Assembly: GCF_943733665.1 (NCBI RefSeq)
Contig: NZ_OX030782.1
Location: 1,452,501-1,516,500 of the forward strand
Reading direction: 5' to 3'
DNA length: 64,000 nucleotides
Source of the DNA: Aquimarina sp. Aq107
GTDB lineage: Bacteria; Bacteroidota; Bacteroidia; Flavobacteriales; Flavobacteriaceae
Made by a program: the position numbers and the translations under genes. This document shows, one piece after another, positions 25,861 to 36,717 of the stretch (positions are counted from its first letter, which is position 1; every line of letters begins with the position of its first letter). The notes beneath the pieces were generated by a model. The model saw nothing but the letters and a program-made list of their open reading frames with translations. It was not told the origin of the DNA and did not search any database.

Positions 25861-26073
25861 TTGGGGTATTTTTTAGGTAAAGCAAATATATATTTTCAGA
25901 AATTAAAAAATAAGTATTTTGTAATTTTATTTGGGATTTTTCCCGTGGTATTTTGTTTTTAATTCGTTCTTACTGTAAGCTTATTGGATCTCTTTCGGAT
26001 CATTCTGTTTTTTATGTTTTTTTAATTGATTTTTGTAAGACAGAAGTTTATCAGCTATGTTGCAAATATTCAC

Positions 26074-26113
26074 AAAAAAAAACTCTGGTATATAGAATAT
26101 ACCAGAGTTTTTA
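26074..26113. terminator. Terminator after clpC
   Basis: A perfect 15-bp stem (26078-26092 with 26098-26112) with loop TAGAA and A/T runs on both sides lies 22 bases past the clpC stop. The remaining 210 bases up to the STAS-like gene hold no recognisable feature. Confidence 0.85.
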
Positions 26114-26134
26114 TCAAAAATGTTTAATTGTAAG

Positions 26135-28690
26135 CTAAGATTCTGTTGACTCTTCAGCTTTCTTTATTTTTATAGTTAACTCATTGGAGTCATCATCAAG
26201 ATCCATAAATATACTATCACCTTCTTGTAACTGAGCGCTAATAATTTCCTCAGCTAAAGCATCCTCAATATATTTTTGGATAGCTCTTTTTAGTGGTCTT
26301 GCTCCGTATTGTTTATCAAATCCTTTTTCGGTAATATAATCCTTGGCTTTTTCACTTAGAGATAGATCATATCCAAGGCCTTTAATTCTTCCGTAAAGTT
26401 TTTCTAATTCTATGTCGATAATTTTATGGATATCCTCACGTTCAAGTGCATTGAATACAATAACATCATCAACCCTATTTAGAAATTCTGGAGCAAAAGC
26501 TTTCTTTAAAGCGTTCTCAATAACTCCTTTGGCATAACTGTCTGATTGAGTCTTTTTTGCACTAGTTCCGAAACCAACACCTTGTCCAAAATCTTTTAGT
26601 TTACGAGCACCAATATTAGAAGTCATTATAATGATTGCATTTCTGAAATCAATTTTTCGACCAAGGCTATCTGTTAGATATCCGTCATCTAATACTTGAA
26701 GCATCATGTTAAATACGTCTGGATGTGCTTTTTCAATCTCATCTAATAGAATAACTGCGTACGGTTTTCTTCTTACTTTTTCGGTAAGTTGTCCACCTTC
26801 TTCATAACCCACATATCCTGGAGGTGCTCCTATTAATCTAGAGACTGCAAACTTTTCCATATATTCACTCATGTCAATACGGATTAGCGTGTCTTCGCTG
26901 TCAAAAAGTTCTCTTGCAAGTACCTTGGCTAATTGCGTTTTTCCAACACCAGTTTGCCCAAGGAATATAAAGGATCCAATAGGTTTGTTAGGGTCTTTAA
27001 GTCCCGCTCTATTACGTTGTATTGCTTTAACTACCTTAGAAACAGCTTCATCTTGACCGATAACTTTACCTTTTATAAGATTTGGTAGTTCAGCAAGCTT
27101 ATTGCTTTCAGTTTGAGCGATTCTATTAACCGGAATTCCTGTCATCATAGAAACTACATCAGCAACATTTTCTTCATCTACGGTTTCTTTATGTAGCTTA
27201 GAATCTTTTTCCCATTGTTCTTGAGCTTGACTTAATTCTTTTTCAAGATTTTTTTCATCATCTCTGAGCTTAGCAGCTTCTTCGTATTTCTGCTTTTTGA
27301 CTACGCTATTTTTTAATTCACGTACTTCTTCAAGCTTTTTCTCTAAATCCAAGATTTTCTTAGGAACATCAATATTTGTAATATGAACTCTAGATCCAGC
27401 TTCATCCAAAGCATCTATGGCTTTGTCCGGTAAAAACCGATCAGTCATATATCTATTGGTAAGCTTTACACATGCTTGAATTGCTTCATCAGTATAACTT
27501 ACATTATGGTGTTCTTCATATTTTTCTTTGATGTTGTTTAGGATTTCTATAGTTTCTTCAATGTTAGTTGGTTCAACTATAACTTTTTGAAAACGTCTTT
27601 CTAATGCACCATCTTTTTCAATATATTGTCTGTACTCATCTAATGTAGTAGCACCAATACATTGAATTTCACCTCTAGCTAAGGCAGGTTTAAACATGTT
27701 GGATGCATCCAAACTACCGGTTGCTCCACCAGCTCCTACGATGGTATGAATTTCATCAATGAAAAGAATAATATCATCATTCTTCTCTAACTCATTCATT
27801 ACAGCTTTCATTCGTTCCTCGAATTGCCCTCTGTATTTTGTTCCAGCTACTAAACTAGCTAGATCTAAGGTAACAACTCTTTTATCAAATAAAATCCTAG
27901 AAACTTTTCTTTTAACGATTCTTAGAGCTAAACCTTCTGCTATAGCAGATTTTCCAACTCCAGGTTCTCCAATTAGTAGAGGATTGTTTTTCTTTCTTCT
28001 ACTTAATATTTGAGAAACACGTTCTATTTCTTTTGTTCTTCCTACAACTGGATCTAATTTTCCTTCTTCTGCCATTGCAGTTAAATCTCTTCCGAAATTG
28101 TCTAATACAGGAGTTTTAGATTTTTTGTTTGTTTTAGCACCACCAGTTGGAGAATTAAATGGATTCTCTTTTGAAGTGTCTCCAGCCATATCATCATCAT
28201 CAGAAAATGATTCGGCTTTTGGGTTTTCTATAAATTCTTCTTCGTTAGCAATCATAAATTTAAATTGATCTTTAACATTATCATAATCTACCTTAAGCTT
28301 GTTTAAAAGTTTGGTAGTTGGATCGTTTTCGTTACGTAAAATGCACAGTAATAGATGTGCAGTATTAATAGAGGAGCTCTGAAACAATTTTGCCTCTAAA
28401 AATGTTGTTTTAAGAGCTCTTTCCGCTTGTCTAGTTAGGTGTAAATTCTTTTTTTCATTTGTAGCAACCGCTACATTAGGATTTGCAGGGCTAAGAATTT
28501 CAACTTTTCTTCTCAAATTTGTTAAATCAATATCTAACGCATCAAGTATACTAATTGCTTTTCCACTTCCATCACGTAATAGTCCTAACATAAGATGTTC
28601 TGTACCAATAAAGTCGTGCCCTAAACGAAGTGCTTCTTCTTTACTGTATGCAATTACATCTTTGACTCTTGGTGAAAAATTATCATCCAT
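26135..28690 (-). CDS. clpC: ATP-dependent Clp protease ATPase ClpC
   Basis: A cytosolic Hsp100 unfoldase of 851 residues that feeds ClpP. Order: Clp_N double repeat (1-145), AAA1 with Walker A GEPGVGKS and Walker B LFIDEIH, UVR segment (KKQKYEEAAKLRDDEKNLE), AAA2 with GQTGVGKT and ILLDEIEKAHPDV, and the C-terminal D2 domain. The ClpP-docking tripeptide is present as VGF in GQGVGFG. A second Hsp100 in the window (40427-42907) lacks that loop, which separates the protease partner from the secretion ATPase. It is divergent to gyrA and has its own terminator. Confidence 0.95.
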   Translation of the reverse strand: MDDNFSPRVKDVIAYSKEEALRLGHDFIGTEHLMLGLLRDGSGKAISILDALDIDLTNLRRKVEILSPANPNVAVATNEKKNLHLTRQAERALKTTFLEAKLFQSSSINTAHLLLCILRNENDPTTKLLNKLKVDYDNVKDQFKFMIANEEEFIENPKAESFSDDDDMAGDTSKENPFNSPTGGAKTNKKSKTPVLDNFGRDLTAMAEEGKLDPVVGRTKEIERVSQILSRRKKNNPLLIGEPGVGKSAIAEGLALRIVKRKVSRILFDKRVVTLDLASLVAGTKYRGQFEERMKAVMNELEKNDDIILFIDEIHTIVGAGGATGSLDASNMFKPALARGEIQCIGATTLDEYRQYIEKDGALERRFQKVIVEPTNIEETIEILNNIKEKYEEHHNVSYTDEAIQACVKLTNRYMTDRFLPDKAIDALDEAGSRVHITNIDVPKKILDLEKKLEEVRELKNSVVKKQKYEEAAKLRDDEKNLEKELSQAQEQWEKDSKLHKETVDEENVADVVSMMTGIPVNRIAQTESNKLAELPNLIKGKVIGQDEAVSKVVKAIQRNRAGLKDPNKPIGSFIFLGQTGVGKTQLAKVLARELFDSEDTLIRIDMSEYMEKFAVSRLIGAPPGYVGYEEGGQLTEKVRRKPYAVILLDEIEKAHPDVFNMMLQVLDDGYLTDSLGRKIDFRNAIIIMTSNIGARKLKDFGQGVGFGTSAKKTQSDSYAKGVIENALKKAFAPEFLNRVDDVIVFNALEREDIHKIIDIELEKLYGRIKGLGYDLSLSEKAKDYITEKGFDKQYGARPLKRAIQKYIEDALAEEIISAQLQEGDSIFMDLDDDSNELTIKIKKAEESTES

Positions 28691-29080
28691 ATAATTAGTT
28701 TCTTTCTTTTTCTGTATTTCTTTATTACTAAATATAGTAATTTTTTAAAATTAAACTGACAAAAACTATTCCTTTTAACCATCATTAACAGGAAAGCTGA
28801 CATAATAGCCCTTAATGTCATATTTTCAGTAAGTCTAAAAATAAAATTAAAATCTCCCTCGAAATTTAGTAAATATAATCTTGGGTATTCAGATTTTTGA
28901 GTAAATAGACAAAAAATGCATTAATAATCAAAATCTATATTTATAGACTTATTAACCAAATTGGTCGTTTAAGTTGTTAATAAATTACGTATATTAGAGA
29001 GGGTATTGCCTGTTAAAACCGTCTTAATTTACTTAAATTAGCGCGTTAAATAAAATCAATTTTAGAATAAAATAATTTTT
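28691..29080. promoter_or_regulatory. clpC-gyrA divergent promoter region
   Basis: This 390-base gap contains no gene. On the minus strand TTG (28761-28759) and TATATTTA near 28730 could be the clpC promoter. An inverted repeat TGACAT-N11-ATGTCA at 28798-28820 lies farther upstream and may be an operator. For gyrA, TTG (29006) and TAATTTAC (29025) are a weak promoter candidate. All are read by eye against the TTG/TAnnTTTG consensus. Confidence 0.35.
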
Positions 29081-31630
29081 ATGGCAGAAGGAGAAAAGCT
29101 AATACCTATCAATATAGAGGATGAAATGAAGTCTGCGTACATCGATTATTCGATGTCGGTGATTGTATCACGTGCACTTCCTGATGTTAGAGATGGTCTT
29201 AAGCCAGTGCATAGGAGAGTTCTATATGGTATGTATGAGTTAGGCGTTAAAGCTAGTAGTGCTCATAAGAAATCAGCGAGAATTGTAGGAGAAGTTCTTG
29301 GAAAATATCACCCGCATGGTGATACTTCCGTATACGATACTATGGTACGTATGGCTCAAGAGTGGAGTTTACGTTATATGTTGGTTGATGGTCAAGGTAA
29401 CTTTGGTTCCGTGGATGGAGATAGTCCAGCTGCAATGCGATATACAGAAGCAAGAATGCGTAAGATTTCGGAAGATATGCTTGCTGATATCGAAAAAGAT
29501 ACTGTAGATCATACATTTAACTTTGATGATACACTACAGGAACCAACAGTATTACCAAGTAGGGTTCCGGGATTGTTAATTAATGGAGCATCAGGGATTG
29601 CTGTAGGTATGGCAACTAACATGCCTCCACATAATCTAAGCGAAGTTGTAGATGGAACTATTGAATATATCAATAATAATGATATTGAAATAGATGAACT
29701 TATACAGCATATTAAGGCTCCTGATTTTCCTACAGGTGGTATAATTTATGGTTATGATGGTGTAAGAGAAGCTTTTAAAACTGGTAGAGGTAGAATAGTA
29801 ATGCGTGCCAAAGCTAGTTTTGAAGAGGTTAATGGAAGAGAATGTATTATTGTATCTGAAATTCCTTATCAAGTTAATAAGGCAGATATGATTAAGAAAA
29901 CTGCCGATCTTGTAAATGATAAGAAAATAGACGGTATCTCAACTATTAGAGATGAATCTGATAGAAAAGGAATGCGTATTGTATATATCTTAAAAAGAGA
30001 TGCGATTCCTAATATAGTACTAAACCTGTTATATAAGTATACTGCGTTACAGTCATCTTTTAGTGTTAATAATATTGCACTGGTTAAAGGAAGACCACAA
30101 TTATTGAATGTAAAAGAAATGATTCATCATTTTGTGGAGCATAGACATGAAGTTGTCGTGCGAAGAACGAGATATGAATTAAGAAAGGCAGAAGAAAGAG
30201 CACATATTCTTGAAGGTTTAATTATAGCTTCAGATAACATAGATGAAGTAATTAAACTGATAAGAGCATCTTCTAATGCTGAAGAAGCAAGAGAAAAACT
30301 TATTAAGCGATTTAAGCTTTCTGAAATACAAGCAAAAGCTATTGTCGAAATGCGTTTGCGTCAGTTGACAGGACTAGAGCAGGATAAGTTACGTGCAGAG
30401 TATGACGAATTAATGAAAACTATTGAAGACCTTAAGGATATTCTTGACAAGAAAGAGCGTCGTATGGATATTATTAAGGAAGAACTTCTAGAGGTAAAGG
30501 ATAAGTATGGTGATGCACGTCGTTCTCAAATAGAATATGCAGGTGGTGATCTTAGTATAGAGGATATGATCCCTAATGAGAAAGTAGTTATTACTATTTC
30601 CCATGCAGGATATATTAAAAGGACATCTCTAACAGAATATAAAAAACAGAATAGAGGAGGAGTTGGTCAGAAAGGAAGCACAACCCGAAATGAAGACTTT
30701 TTAGAACATTTATTTGTTGGTACAAACCATCAATATATGCTGTTTTTTACTCAAAAAGGAAAATGTTTCTGGATGAGAGTATACGAAATACCAGAAGGGA
30801 GTAAGACTTCAAAAGGTAGAGCAATACAAAATCTTATTAATATAGAGAATGATGATAAAGTAAAAGCATTTATTTGTACACAGGACTTAAAAGATGAGGA
30901 ATATATTAATTCTCATTATGTAATAATGGCGACTAAAAAAGGTCAGGTTAAAAAGACTTCTTTAGAACAATATTCTAGACCACGTACAAATGGTATTAAT
31001 GCTATTACTATTAAGGATAATGATGAGCTATTAGAGGCTAAATTAACTGATGGTAAAAGTCAGGTTATGTTAGCTGTTAAATCCGGAAAAGCAATTCGTT
31101 TCGAGGAGGAGAAAACTAGGCCAATGGGTCGTGGCGCTTCTGGTGTAAGAGGAATACGTTTGGCTGATGATAAAGATGAAGTAATTGGAATGGTTGCTGT
31201 AAATGATATGGATAGTAATATTTTAGTTGTTTCTGAAAATGGATATGGAAAGCGTTCGAAGTTAGAAGACTATAGAATAACTAATAGAGGAGGAAAAGGA
31301 GTAAAAACGATATCTGTTACAGATAAAACAGGAGAATTAGTAGCAATTAAAAATGTTACGGATTCTGATGATCTGATGATTATAAATAAATCAGGTATTG
31401 CTATACGACTTTCAGTAGAAGATCTTAGGGTTATGGGACGTGCAACTCAAGGAGTTCGTCTTATTAATCTAAAAGGTAAAGATTCTATTGCTGCGGTAGC
31501 GAAAGTTATGCACGAAGAGGACGATGTTGAAGATATTGATGAAAATATTGAAGAAATTGATATATCTTTGCAAAATGATGGTGATGCTAACGATGGCACA
31601 ACTATTGATAAAACAGAAGAAGAAGAATAA
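29081..31630 (+). CDS. gyrA: DNA gyrase subunit A
   Basis: The breakage-rejoining subunit of DNA gyrase, 849 residues. The N-terminal domain has the quinolone-resistance region [11 protein letters not shown], with Thr82 and Asp86 at the places of E. coli Ser83 and Asp87, and the catalytic tyrosine in MRYTEARM (Tyr121). The C-terminal half contains six beta-pinwheel blades, with the GyrA box as [10 protein letters not shown] (about 526-535). It ends in an acidic tail ([16 protein letters not shown]), common in Bacteroidota. A TPR gene follows after 25 bases and may be cotranscribed. Confidence 0.97.
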   Translation: MAEGEKLIPINIEDEMKSAYIDYSMSVIVSRALPDVRDGLKPVHRRVLYGMYELGVKASSAHKKSARIVGEVLGKYHPHGDTSVYDTMVRMAQEWSLRYMLVDGQGNFGSVDGDSPAAMRYTEARMRKISEDMLADIEKDTVDHTFNFDDTLQEPTVLPSRVPGLLINGASGIAVGMATNMPPHNLSEVVDGTIEYINNNDIEIDELIQHIKAPDFPTGGIIYGYDGVREAFKTGRGRIVMRAKASFEEVNGRECIIVSEIPYQVNKADMIKKTADLVNDKKIDGISTIRDESDRKGMRIVYILKRDAIPNIVLNLLYKYTALQSSFSVNNIALVKGRPQLLNVKEMIHHFVEHRHEVVVRRTRYELRKAEERAHILEGLIIASDNIDEVIKLIRASSNAEEAREKLIKRFKLSEIQAKAIVEMRLRQLTGLEQDKLRAEYDELMKTIEDLKDILDKKERRMDIIKEELLEVKDKYGDARRSQIEYAGGDLSIEDMIPNEKVVITISHAGYIKRTSLTEYKKQNRGGVGQKGSTTRNEDFLEHLFVGTNHQYMLFFTQKGKCFWMRVYEIPEGSKTSKGRAIQNLINIENDDKVKAFICTQDLKDEEYINSHYVIMATKKGQVKKTSLEQYSRPRTNGINAITIKDNDELLEAKLTDGKSQVMLAVKSGKAIRFEEEKTRPMGRGASGVRGIRLADDKDEVIGMVAVNDMDSNILVVSENGYGKRSKLEDYRITNRGGKGVKTISVTDKTGELVAIKNVTDSDDLMIINKSGIAIRLSVEDLRVMGRATQGVRLINLKGKDSIAAVAKVMHEEDDVEDIDENIEEIDISLQNDGDANDGTTIDKTEEEE

Positions 31631-31655
31631 AAAGAATCCCGTAAAATCAAAAGTA

Positions 31656-32930
31656 ATGAAAACTAAATTTGTCATAGCATTTTTTTTAACTATTAGTGCT
31701 ATTGGATTTTCACAAAAGAAAGCACTAAATGCGGCTAAAAAAGCATTGAAATCTGGTGATCTAGAAGTTGCAAATGATGCATTAAAAGCTGCTGAAGGGC
31801 AATTAGAAGCTGCAGATGATAAGCAGAAAGCACAATATTATTTCTTAAAAGGACAGGTTTCTTCGGCATCATCCGATAAATCTTTAGATAAAATTGAGCA
31901 GGCTGCTAATGCTTATATGAAAGTATTGGAAATAGAAGAAGCTTCAGGTAGTAAAAAATATACTGGTCAAGCTAATACAGGTATACAGGCTTTGCGTCAG
32001 TCTTTAGTAGAACAAGCTGTAGCTGATCAAAAAGCTGGTAAAAATAAAGAAGCTGCTGATAAGTTGTATTTAGGATATAAAACAAAAAAAAGTGATACTT
32101 CTTATTTGTATTTTGCTGCTTCTAATGCAGTAAATGGGAAGGATTATGATACAGCTCTTAAGTATTATAATGAATTAATTGAAATTGGTTACAAAGGAGT
32201 TGAAGAACGTTTTACAGCTACTAATAAAGAGACAGGAGAAGTAGACCCATTTGATTCAAAAGAATTAAGAGATTTTTCTGTAAAAGCAGGAACGCATATC
32301 AAACCAGAAGTTTCTAAGACGAAATCAAGACAAGCTGAAATAACTAAAAATATAGCTCTTATTTATATTACTCAAGGTAAAGATGAAGAGGCTATTAAGG
32401 CAATGGAAGCTGCTAAGGCTCAAAACCCTAATGATCCTGCTTTAATGCAAGAAGAGGCTAATATGTTCTATAAATTAGGTAATTTAGAAAAATACCAGGA
32501 GTTAATGCAAGCGATAGTTGCAAACGATCCAGAGAATCCTAACTTATTATATAATTTAGGTGTAAGTGCATCGCGATTAGGAGATAATGAGCAGGCTATT
32601 ACTTATTATAAGAAAGCTTTGGAGATCAAGCCTGATTATTCTTCTGCTCAAATAAATATTGCTGCTATTATCTTAAGTGGTGAGACAGCTCTTAATGAAG
32701 AAATGAATAGTCTTGGTGGATCTAATGCGGATTACAAAAGATTTGATGTTCTTAAAAAGCAAAAGCAAGATTTATATAGAGAAGCTGTTCCTTATTTAGA
32801 AGGAGCTCTACAATCAAAACCTGATAATGTAGAGGCTGTTCGTACGTTAATGCAGATTTTCTATCAATTAGATGATCCTAAAGCGGATGATATGAAAAAT
32901 AAATTAAAAGCTTTAGAAGGTGGTAACTAG
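31656..32930 (+). CDS. Exported TPR-repeat protein
   Basis: A protein of 424 residues with signal peptide 1-20 (IGFSQ) and at least five TPR units, for example NPNDPALMQEEANMFYKLG, NPNLLYNLGVSASRLGDNE and PDYSSAQINIAAIIL. It probably works in the periplasm as a protein-binding scaffold. I start it at the ATG at 31656, directly after the gyrA stop; longer frames upstream lie inside gyrA. The gyrA-TPR order is common in flavobacteria as I recall. A long palindromic terminator follows. Confidence 0.85.
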   Translation: MKTKFVIAFFLTISAIGFSQKKALNAAKKALKSGDLEVANDALKAAEGQLEAADDKQKAQYYFLKGQVSSASSDKSLDKIEQAANAYMKVLEIEEASGSKKYTGQANTGIQALRQSLVEQAVADQKAGKNKEAADKLYLGYKTKKSDTSYLYFAASNAVNGKDYDTALKYYNELIEIGYKGVEERFTATNKETGEVDPFDSKELRDFSVKAGTHIKPEVSKTKSRQAEITKNIALIYITQGKDEEAIKAMEAAKAQNPNDPALMQEEANMFYKLGNLEKYQELMQAIVANDPENPNLLYNLGVSASRLGDNEQAITYYKKALEIKPDYSSAQINIAAIILSGETALNEEMNSLGGSNADYKRFDVLKKQKQDLYREAVPYLEGALQSKPDNVEAVRTLMQIFYQLDDPKADDMKNKLKALEGGN

Positions 32931-32950
32931 ACTTCATTAAAGTATTTAAA

Positions 32951-33000
32951 ATAACAATAAAAAAGCGGATCAAAATTTTGATCCGCTTTTTTATTGTTAT
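32951..33000. terminator. Perfect 50-bp palindrome, convergent terminator
   Basis: Bases 32951-32975 and 32976-33000 are exact reverse complements, with no spacer. The inner GC part (AGCGGATC) is flanked by A6 and T6 runs on each side, so it can terminate in both directions between two convergent genes. Confidence 0.9.
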
Positions 33001-33019
33001 AATAACCACATAGTAGTGT

Positions 33020-33430
33020 TTAACATGTTGTAATCAGTTTGTCTAATAATTGGATATTACTTTGTAAACGTTCTCTAACAATATTCATCATTCTTTTGTT
33101 TAAAGACGATGAATTTTCAATGTATATAAGATATTCATCTACCGTAAATTGTCCAATAATCATTCCTTTTAAGCTATTTCTAAATTTCATGTCTTTTTGA
33201 ACGGCATTTTCAATAAACAACAATCGTTTTTCTATAGAGAGCTCATAAAAAGTATTTTTTCTTTTTTTGATATAATTTCTAAACACTTCAATTAATAATT
33301 CATTTTGTAATTTAATAATTGGTCTAATCGTTTTGTTTTGAAATTGCTCGTCATTCGACATGTTTTCAGAAACTCTTGCATTTAAAATTTGTGGGCGTAT
33401 AGCCAATAAATTTGATTCTCTGTTTTCCAT
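33020..33430 (-). CDS. Conserved flavobacterial protein, unknown function
   Basis: A soluble, mostly helical protein of 136 residues (NKTIRPIIKLQNELLIEVFRNY, FRNSLKGMIIGQFTVDEY, ending in MMNIVRERLQSNIQLLDKL, quoted in pieces). Similar proteins have been annotated as glyoxalase in flavobacteria, but I see no metal ligands or repeated beta-alpha-beta modules of that fold, so I do not use that name. It is monocistronic between two bidirectional terminators. Confidence 0.65.
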   Translation of the reverse strand: MENRESNLLAIRPQILNARVSENMSNDEQFQNKTIRPIIKLQNELLIEVFRNYIKKRKNTFYELSIEKRLLFIENAVQKDMKFRNSLKGMIIGQFTVDEYLIYIENSSSLNKRMMNIVRERLQSNIQLLDKLITTC

Positions 33431-33550
33431 AATAAAGAGTGTTTACTAAAAATACAGAATTGTTCAATCGAAACTTAAGAACACTTATCTGAGTTTTAAA
33501 CCAGTTATGAACATTTTTTTATGAACAAAAATAATGTTTAGGCTTTATCA

Positions 33551-33588
33551 AAAAAATAAGGCTTCCTAAATGGAAGCCTTATTTTTTG
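33551..33588. terminator. Terminator after the BNR-repeat gene
   Basis: A perfect 16-bp stem (33551-33566 with 33572-33587) with loop TAAAT, A-rich and T-rich at its ends, lies five bases after the stop of the minus-strand gene. Confidence 0.85.
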
Positions 33589-33592
33589 ATGT

Positions 33593-36500
33593 TTACTTTT
33601 TAAGAAATTCTGTTTTTGATTTAATATCTATAGGTGCAATTTCATTTTTCTCTAGATATTTCACAAGTTTAGATATTCTTTTATCTTTTATTTTTTGATA
33701 ATCTATAGAGGCTTTCTTTAATTTTTCATTCAGTACTTTTTTGTTATTTAATTGAGCACTGGATGGTTTTTCAAAGTTATTTGTGATCGCATTATATAGA
33801 TTAGAAATTTTCTCTCTTAATTCTGGTTCTGCTTCCTGAACATAATTATCTCCAGTGGTAATAACCAAAGATTCTTTTAATTCGGTTAATTCTTTGATAA
33901 CAGGTGTAGCGATTTTTGCAGATTTTTCTTCAATTGATTTAGCTTTTTTAACTGTTTGATCAATTTCATGAACTAAATAAGCCAAGTCTTCTATCATAAC
34001 ATAAAGTTCTTTAGAGGTTTTACGTTGTAATTCTCTTTCGACTTCAGTTACTTCAGAATTTTTATCTTGTTCTACTTCTATATTATGCTCATAGCTATTT
34101 TTACCTTTTGTAAGCACTACCTTGTATTTACCGGCAGCAACTCTTGGTGCAGCTCCTATTGAAAATGTTTTACCGGATGCAGATTTTGGAGATATACTTC
34201 TATAATTCCATCGAACAATGTTTATTCCTTTCGCCTTTCCTGGAGGTAAATCAGTAATTTTATTTCCATCTAAATCCTGAATTTCCATACTCATTTTTCC
34301 AAAAGTATGTCTCTTTTTTAGATAGTACATAATTTTCAGATTACTGCTTGGATTCTGTCCTACAAACTGGGTTTCAGTACTTCCTCCGCCAAATCCATTG
34401 TTTTCTTTTATAATTCCCGGTTTCGTGTTGAAGAAATGTACATTTTTAGCTAATACTTCTTGATTTATTTGACGTAAAGAAGAAATATCATCTAATATTA
34501 TTACTCCTCTTCCATGGGTACCCAGAACAAGATCATTTGTTTTTTTATGAAGATCTATAAAATGTACTGCAGTTGCTGGCATATTATTAGTGAATCTAGC
34601 CCAGTTTTTACCACCATTAATAGTAACAAATAGCCCAAATTCTGTTCCTACGAACAATAAATCTTCTTGTTCATAGTCTTCTTGGATATTTCTGGCAAAA
34701 CCTATAATGTCATCGGTTGCAATAGATTTCCAGTTTTTTCCATAATCAGATGTTTTATATACGTATGTGTTCATGTCCCCAGCAGTATGTCCATCAAAAA
34801 CTGCGTATGCTGTTCCAGCATTATGGACGCTTGCTTCTATATGATATACCCAAGTATTGGCTGGTAGATTAGGAATGTTACTAACTGTATTCGTCCAGTT
34901 TTTTCCTCCATCTGTAGTCACTTGTACATTTCCATCATCAGTTCCAACCCAAATAACGTTCTCGTTAACTGGAGACTCTGCTATGGTAAAAATAGTAGTA
35001 TGTGTTTCAGCTCCTGATTTGTCCTTAGAAAGACCCCCAGATTCTTTATCTTGTTTAGAAGGATCATTAGTTGTAAGGTCCGGAGAGATTTTTGTCCAGT
35101 TATTACCCATATCTTCAGATTTATGAAGATATTGACTACCCATATAAAAACGATCTGGTTTGTGAGGACTAATAGCCATTGGAGCATTCCAATTAAAACG
35201 TAGTTCTTCATCACCATCAGGTATTGGTTCTACATTTTTGGTAGTATTTTTTTCGGTATTTATTCTCCATACATTTTGAGCTCCTTGCATTTCGGAATAT
35301 ATAATTGGTTTTGTAGGGTGTTTTAATACTCTAAAACCATCTCCATAACCTATTCTTTTCCAGTCTCTTGCTTCGATTCCTCCAGGAGAAGAAGATGGGC
35401 CATACCAAGAACCGTTATCTTGTAGGCCACCATATATATTGTAAGGCTCTTCGTTGTCTAAACTAATTTGATAAAATTGTGATACAGGAATATTTTCTAC
35501 TATTTCCATAGTTGCACCACCATCCCAACTTCTGTATACTCCACCATCTGTACCTGCATACATTCTATCACTATCATTGATATCAAAAAGAATGTCATGA
35601 ATATCAGCGTGCATGTTTCCAAGATTTTTGAAGGTTTTTCCACCGTCTTTAGAAATAGCTCCAAGATATCCTCCTTTTACAATAGTTTCGGGGTTTTTTG
35701 GATCAACAACAAGACGAGAAAAGTAAAATGGTCTTACTACTAATTCAAAATCATTATTTAATTGCTTCCAATTTTTACCAGCATCGTCAGATCTATATAA
35801 TCCTTTACTTTTATCATCTTCACTTTCAATTGCTGCATATAATATTTTTGTATTAGATGGAGCTACTGCAATACCAATTCTTCCTAAATTTCCTTTAGGA
35901 AAACCAGAATGAATTTTATTCCAGTTTTTTCCTCCATCTATAGATTTATATAGCGCACTATTGGCACCTCCAGAATTAAAAGACCATCCAGTTCTTCTAA
36001 ATTCCCACATAGAGGCATAAAGAGTATTCGGATCGTTAGGGTCCATTAAAAGATCAGAAATACCTGTCGATGTATTTGTGTATAGTATTTTATTCCATGT
36101 TTCGCCGCCATCAGTAGTTTTGTACACTCCGCGTTCATCACTGTCACCCCATAAAGCTCCTAACACTCCAACATAGACTTCTTTAGAATTTTTTGGGTTT
36201 ATCACAATGCTACTGATACGTTCAGATTTTTCAAAACCAATTTTTTTCCAAGTGTCACCTCCGTTAGTGGTTTTATAAAGACCATCTCCAATAGAAACAC
36301 TATTTCTTGTCCATATTTCTCCAGTTCCAACCCATATTGTTTTATCTGGATCATTAGGGTCAACAGCTACAGCTCCAATGGATTGAGCATGTTCGTCAAA
36401 AATAGGATTAAATGTTACCCCTCCATTTGTTGTTCTCCATACTCCACCACCGGCTGTTCCGGCATAAATTACTCTATCATTGGTAGGGTGAGCCTCTAGG

Positions 36501-36649
36501 TCAATTATTCTTCCACTCATTAAAGCAGGACCAATATGACGTGCTTTAATGTCACCAAAAAGCTCTTTTCCGCTTAATGATATTTCTTGTGCTTGCATGC
36601 TTATGTTTATAAAGAATAAGCAGCATAAGATTTTAATGTATTGTTGCAT
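33593..36649 (-). CDS. Large exported BNR/VPS10-type beta-propeller protein
   Basis: An exported protein of 1018 residues with signal peptide (ILCCLFFINISMQAQ). Residues about 25-760 contain many Asp-box/BNR units such as SKDGGKTF, TTDGGETWNKI, SIDGGKNWNKI and TTDGGKNWTN, each followed by a WVG/YAG beta strand, so two or more propellers are likely. The C-terminal part (about 790-1018) has a small beta domain and a long coiled-coil/helical tail (VEQDKNSEVTEVERELQRK). Similar proteins are named glycosyl hydrolase in databases, but I see no sialidase catalytic residues. I start it at the ATG at 36649; an earlier start lacks a signal peptide. It is the downstream neighbour of the LolA-like gene. 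Confidence 0.85.
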   Translation of the reverse strand: MQQYIKILCCLFFINISMQAQEISLSGKELFGDIKARHIGPALMSGRIIDLEAHPTNDRVIYAGTAGGGVWRTTNGGVTFNPIFDEHAQSIGAVAVDPNDPDKTIWVGTGEIWTRNSVSIGDGLYKTTNGGDTWKKIGFEKSERISSIVINPKNSKEVYVGVLGALWGDSDERGVYKTTDGGETWNKILYTNTSTGISDLLMDPNDPNTLYASMWEFRRTGWSFNSGGANSALYKSIDGGKNWNKIHSGFPKGNLGRIGIAVAPSNTKILYAAIESEDDKSKGLYRSDDAGKNWKQLNNDFELVVRPFYFSRLVVDPKNPETIVKGGYLGAISKDGGKTFKNLGNMHADIHDILFDINDSDRMYAGTDGGVYRSWDGGATMEIVENIPVSQFYQISLDNEEPYNIYGGLQDNGSWYGPSSSPGGIEARDWKRIGYGDGFRVLKHPTKPIIYSEMQGAQNVWRINTEKNTTKNVEPIPDGDEELRFNWNAPMAISPHKPDRFYMGSQYLHKSEDMGNNWTKISPDLTTNDPSKQDKESGGLSKDKSGAETHTTIFTIAESPVNENVIWVGTDDGNVQVTTDGGKNWTNTVSNIPNLPANTWVYHIEASVHNAGTAYAVFDGHTAGDMNTYVYKTSDYGKNWKSIATDDIIGFARNIQEDYEQEDLLFVGTEFGLFVTINGGKNWARFTNNMPATAVHFIDLHKKTNDLVLGTHGRGVIILDDISSLRQINQEVLAKNVHFFNTKPGIIKENNGFGGGSTETQFVGQNPSSNLKIMYYLKKRHTFGKMSMEIQDLDGNKITDLPPGKAKGINIVRWNYRSISPKSASGKTFSIGAAPRVAAGKYKVVLTKGKNSYEHNIEVEQDKNSEVTEVERELQRKTSKELYVMIEDLAYLVHEIDQTVKKAKSIEEKSAKIATPVIKELTELKESLVITTGDNYVQEAEPELREKISNLYNAITNNFEKPSSAQLNNKKVLNEKLKKASIDYQKIKDKRISKLVKYLEKNEIAPIDIKSKTEFLKK

Positions 36650-36668
36650 AATAGTTGTTTGTGTGATT

Positions 36669-36702
36669 AAAAAAAGCCTCAAACTTAGATGAGGCTTTTT
36701 TT
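36669..36702 (-). terminator. Terminator between the LolA-like and BNR genes
   Basis: A 12-bp stem (AAAAAAGCCTCA with TGAGGCTTTTTT) and an 8-base loop. It ends the upstream minus-strand gene; the BNR gene then needs read-through or its own promoter. Confidence 0.75.
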
Positions 36703-36717
36703 ATAAAAGTGTGTTTT

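Noticed and set aside
31524..31655. Longer N-terminus for the TPR protein
   Set aside because: The upstream codons lie in the gyrA gene in another frame; the ATG at 31656 gives a clean signal peptide.
33020..33430. Glyoxalase label for the 136-residue protein
   Set aside because: No metal-binding ligands or glyoxalase fold motifs are visible; the name seems carried over from databases.
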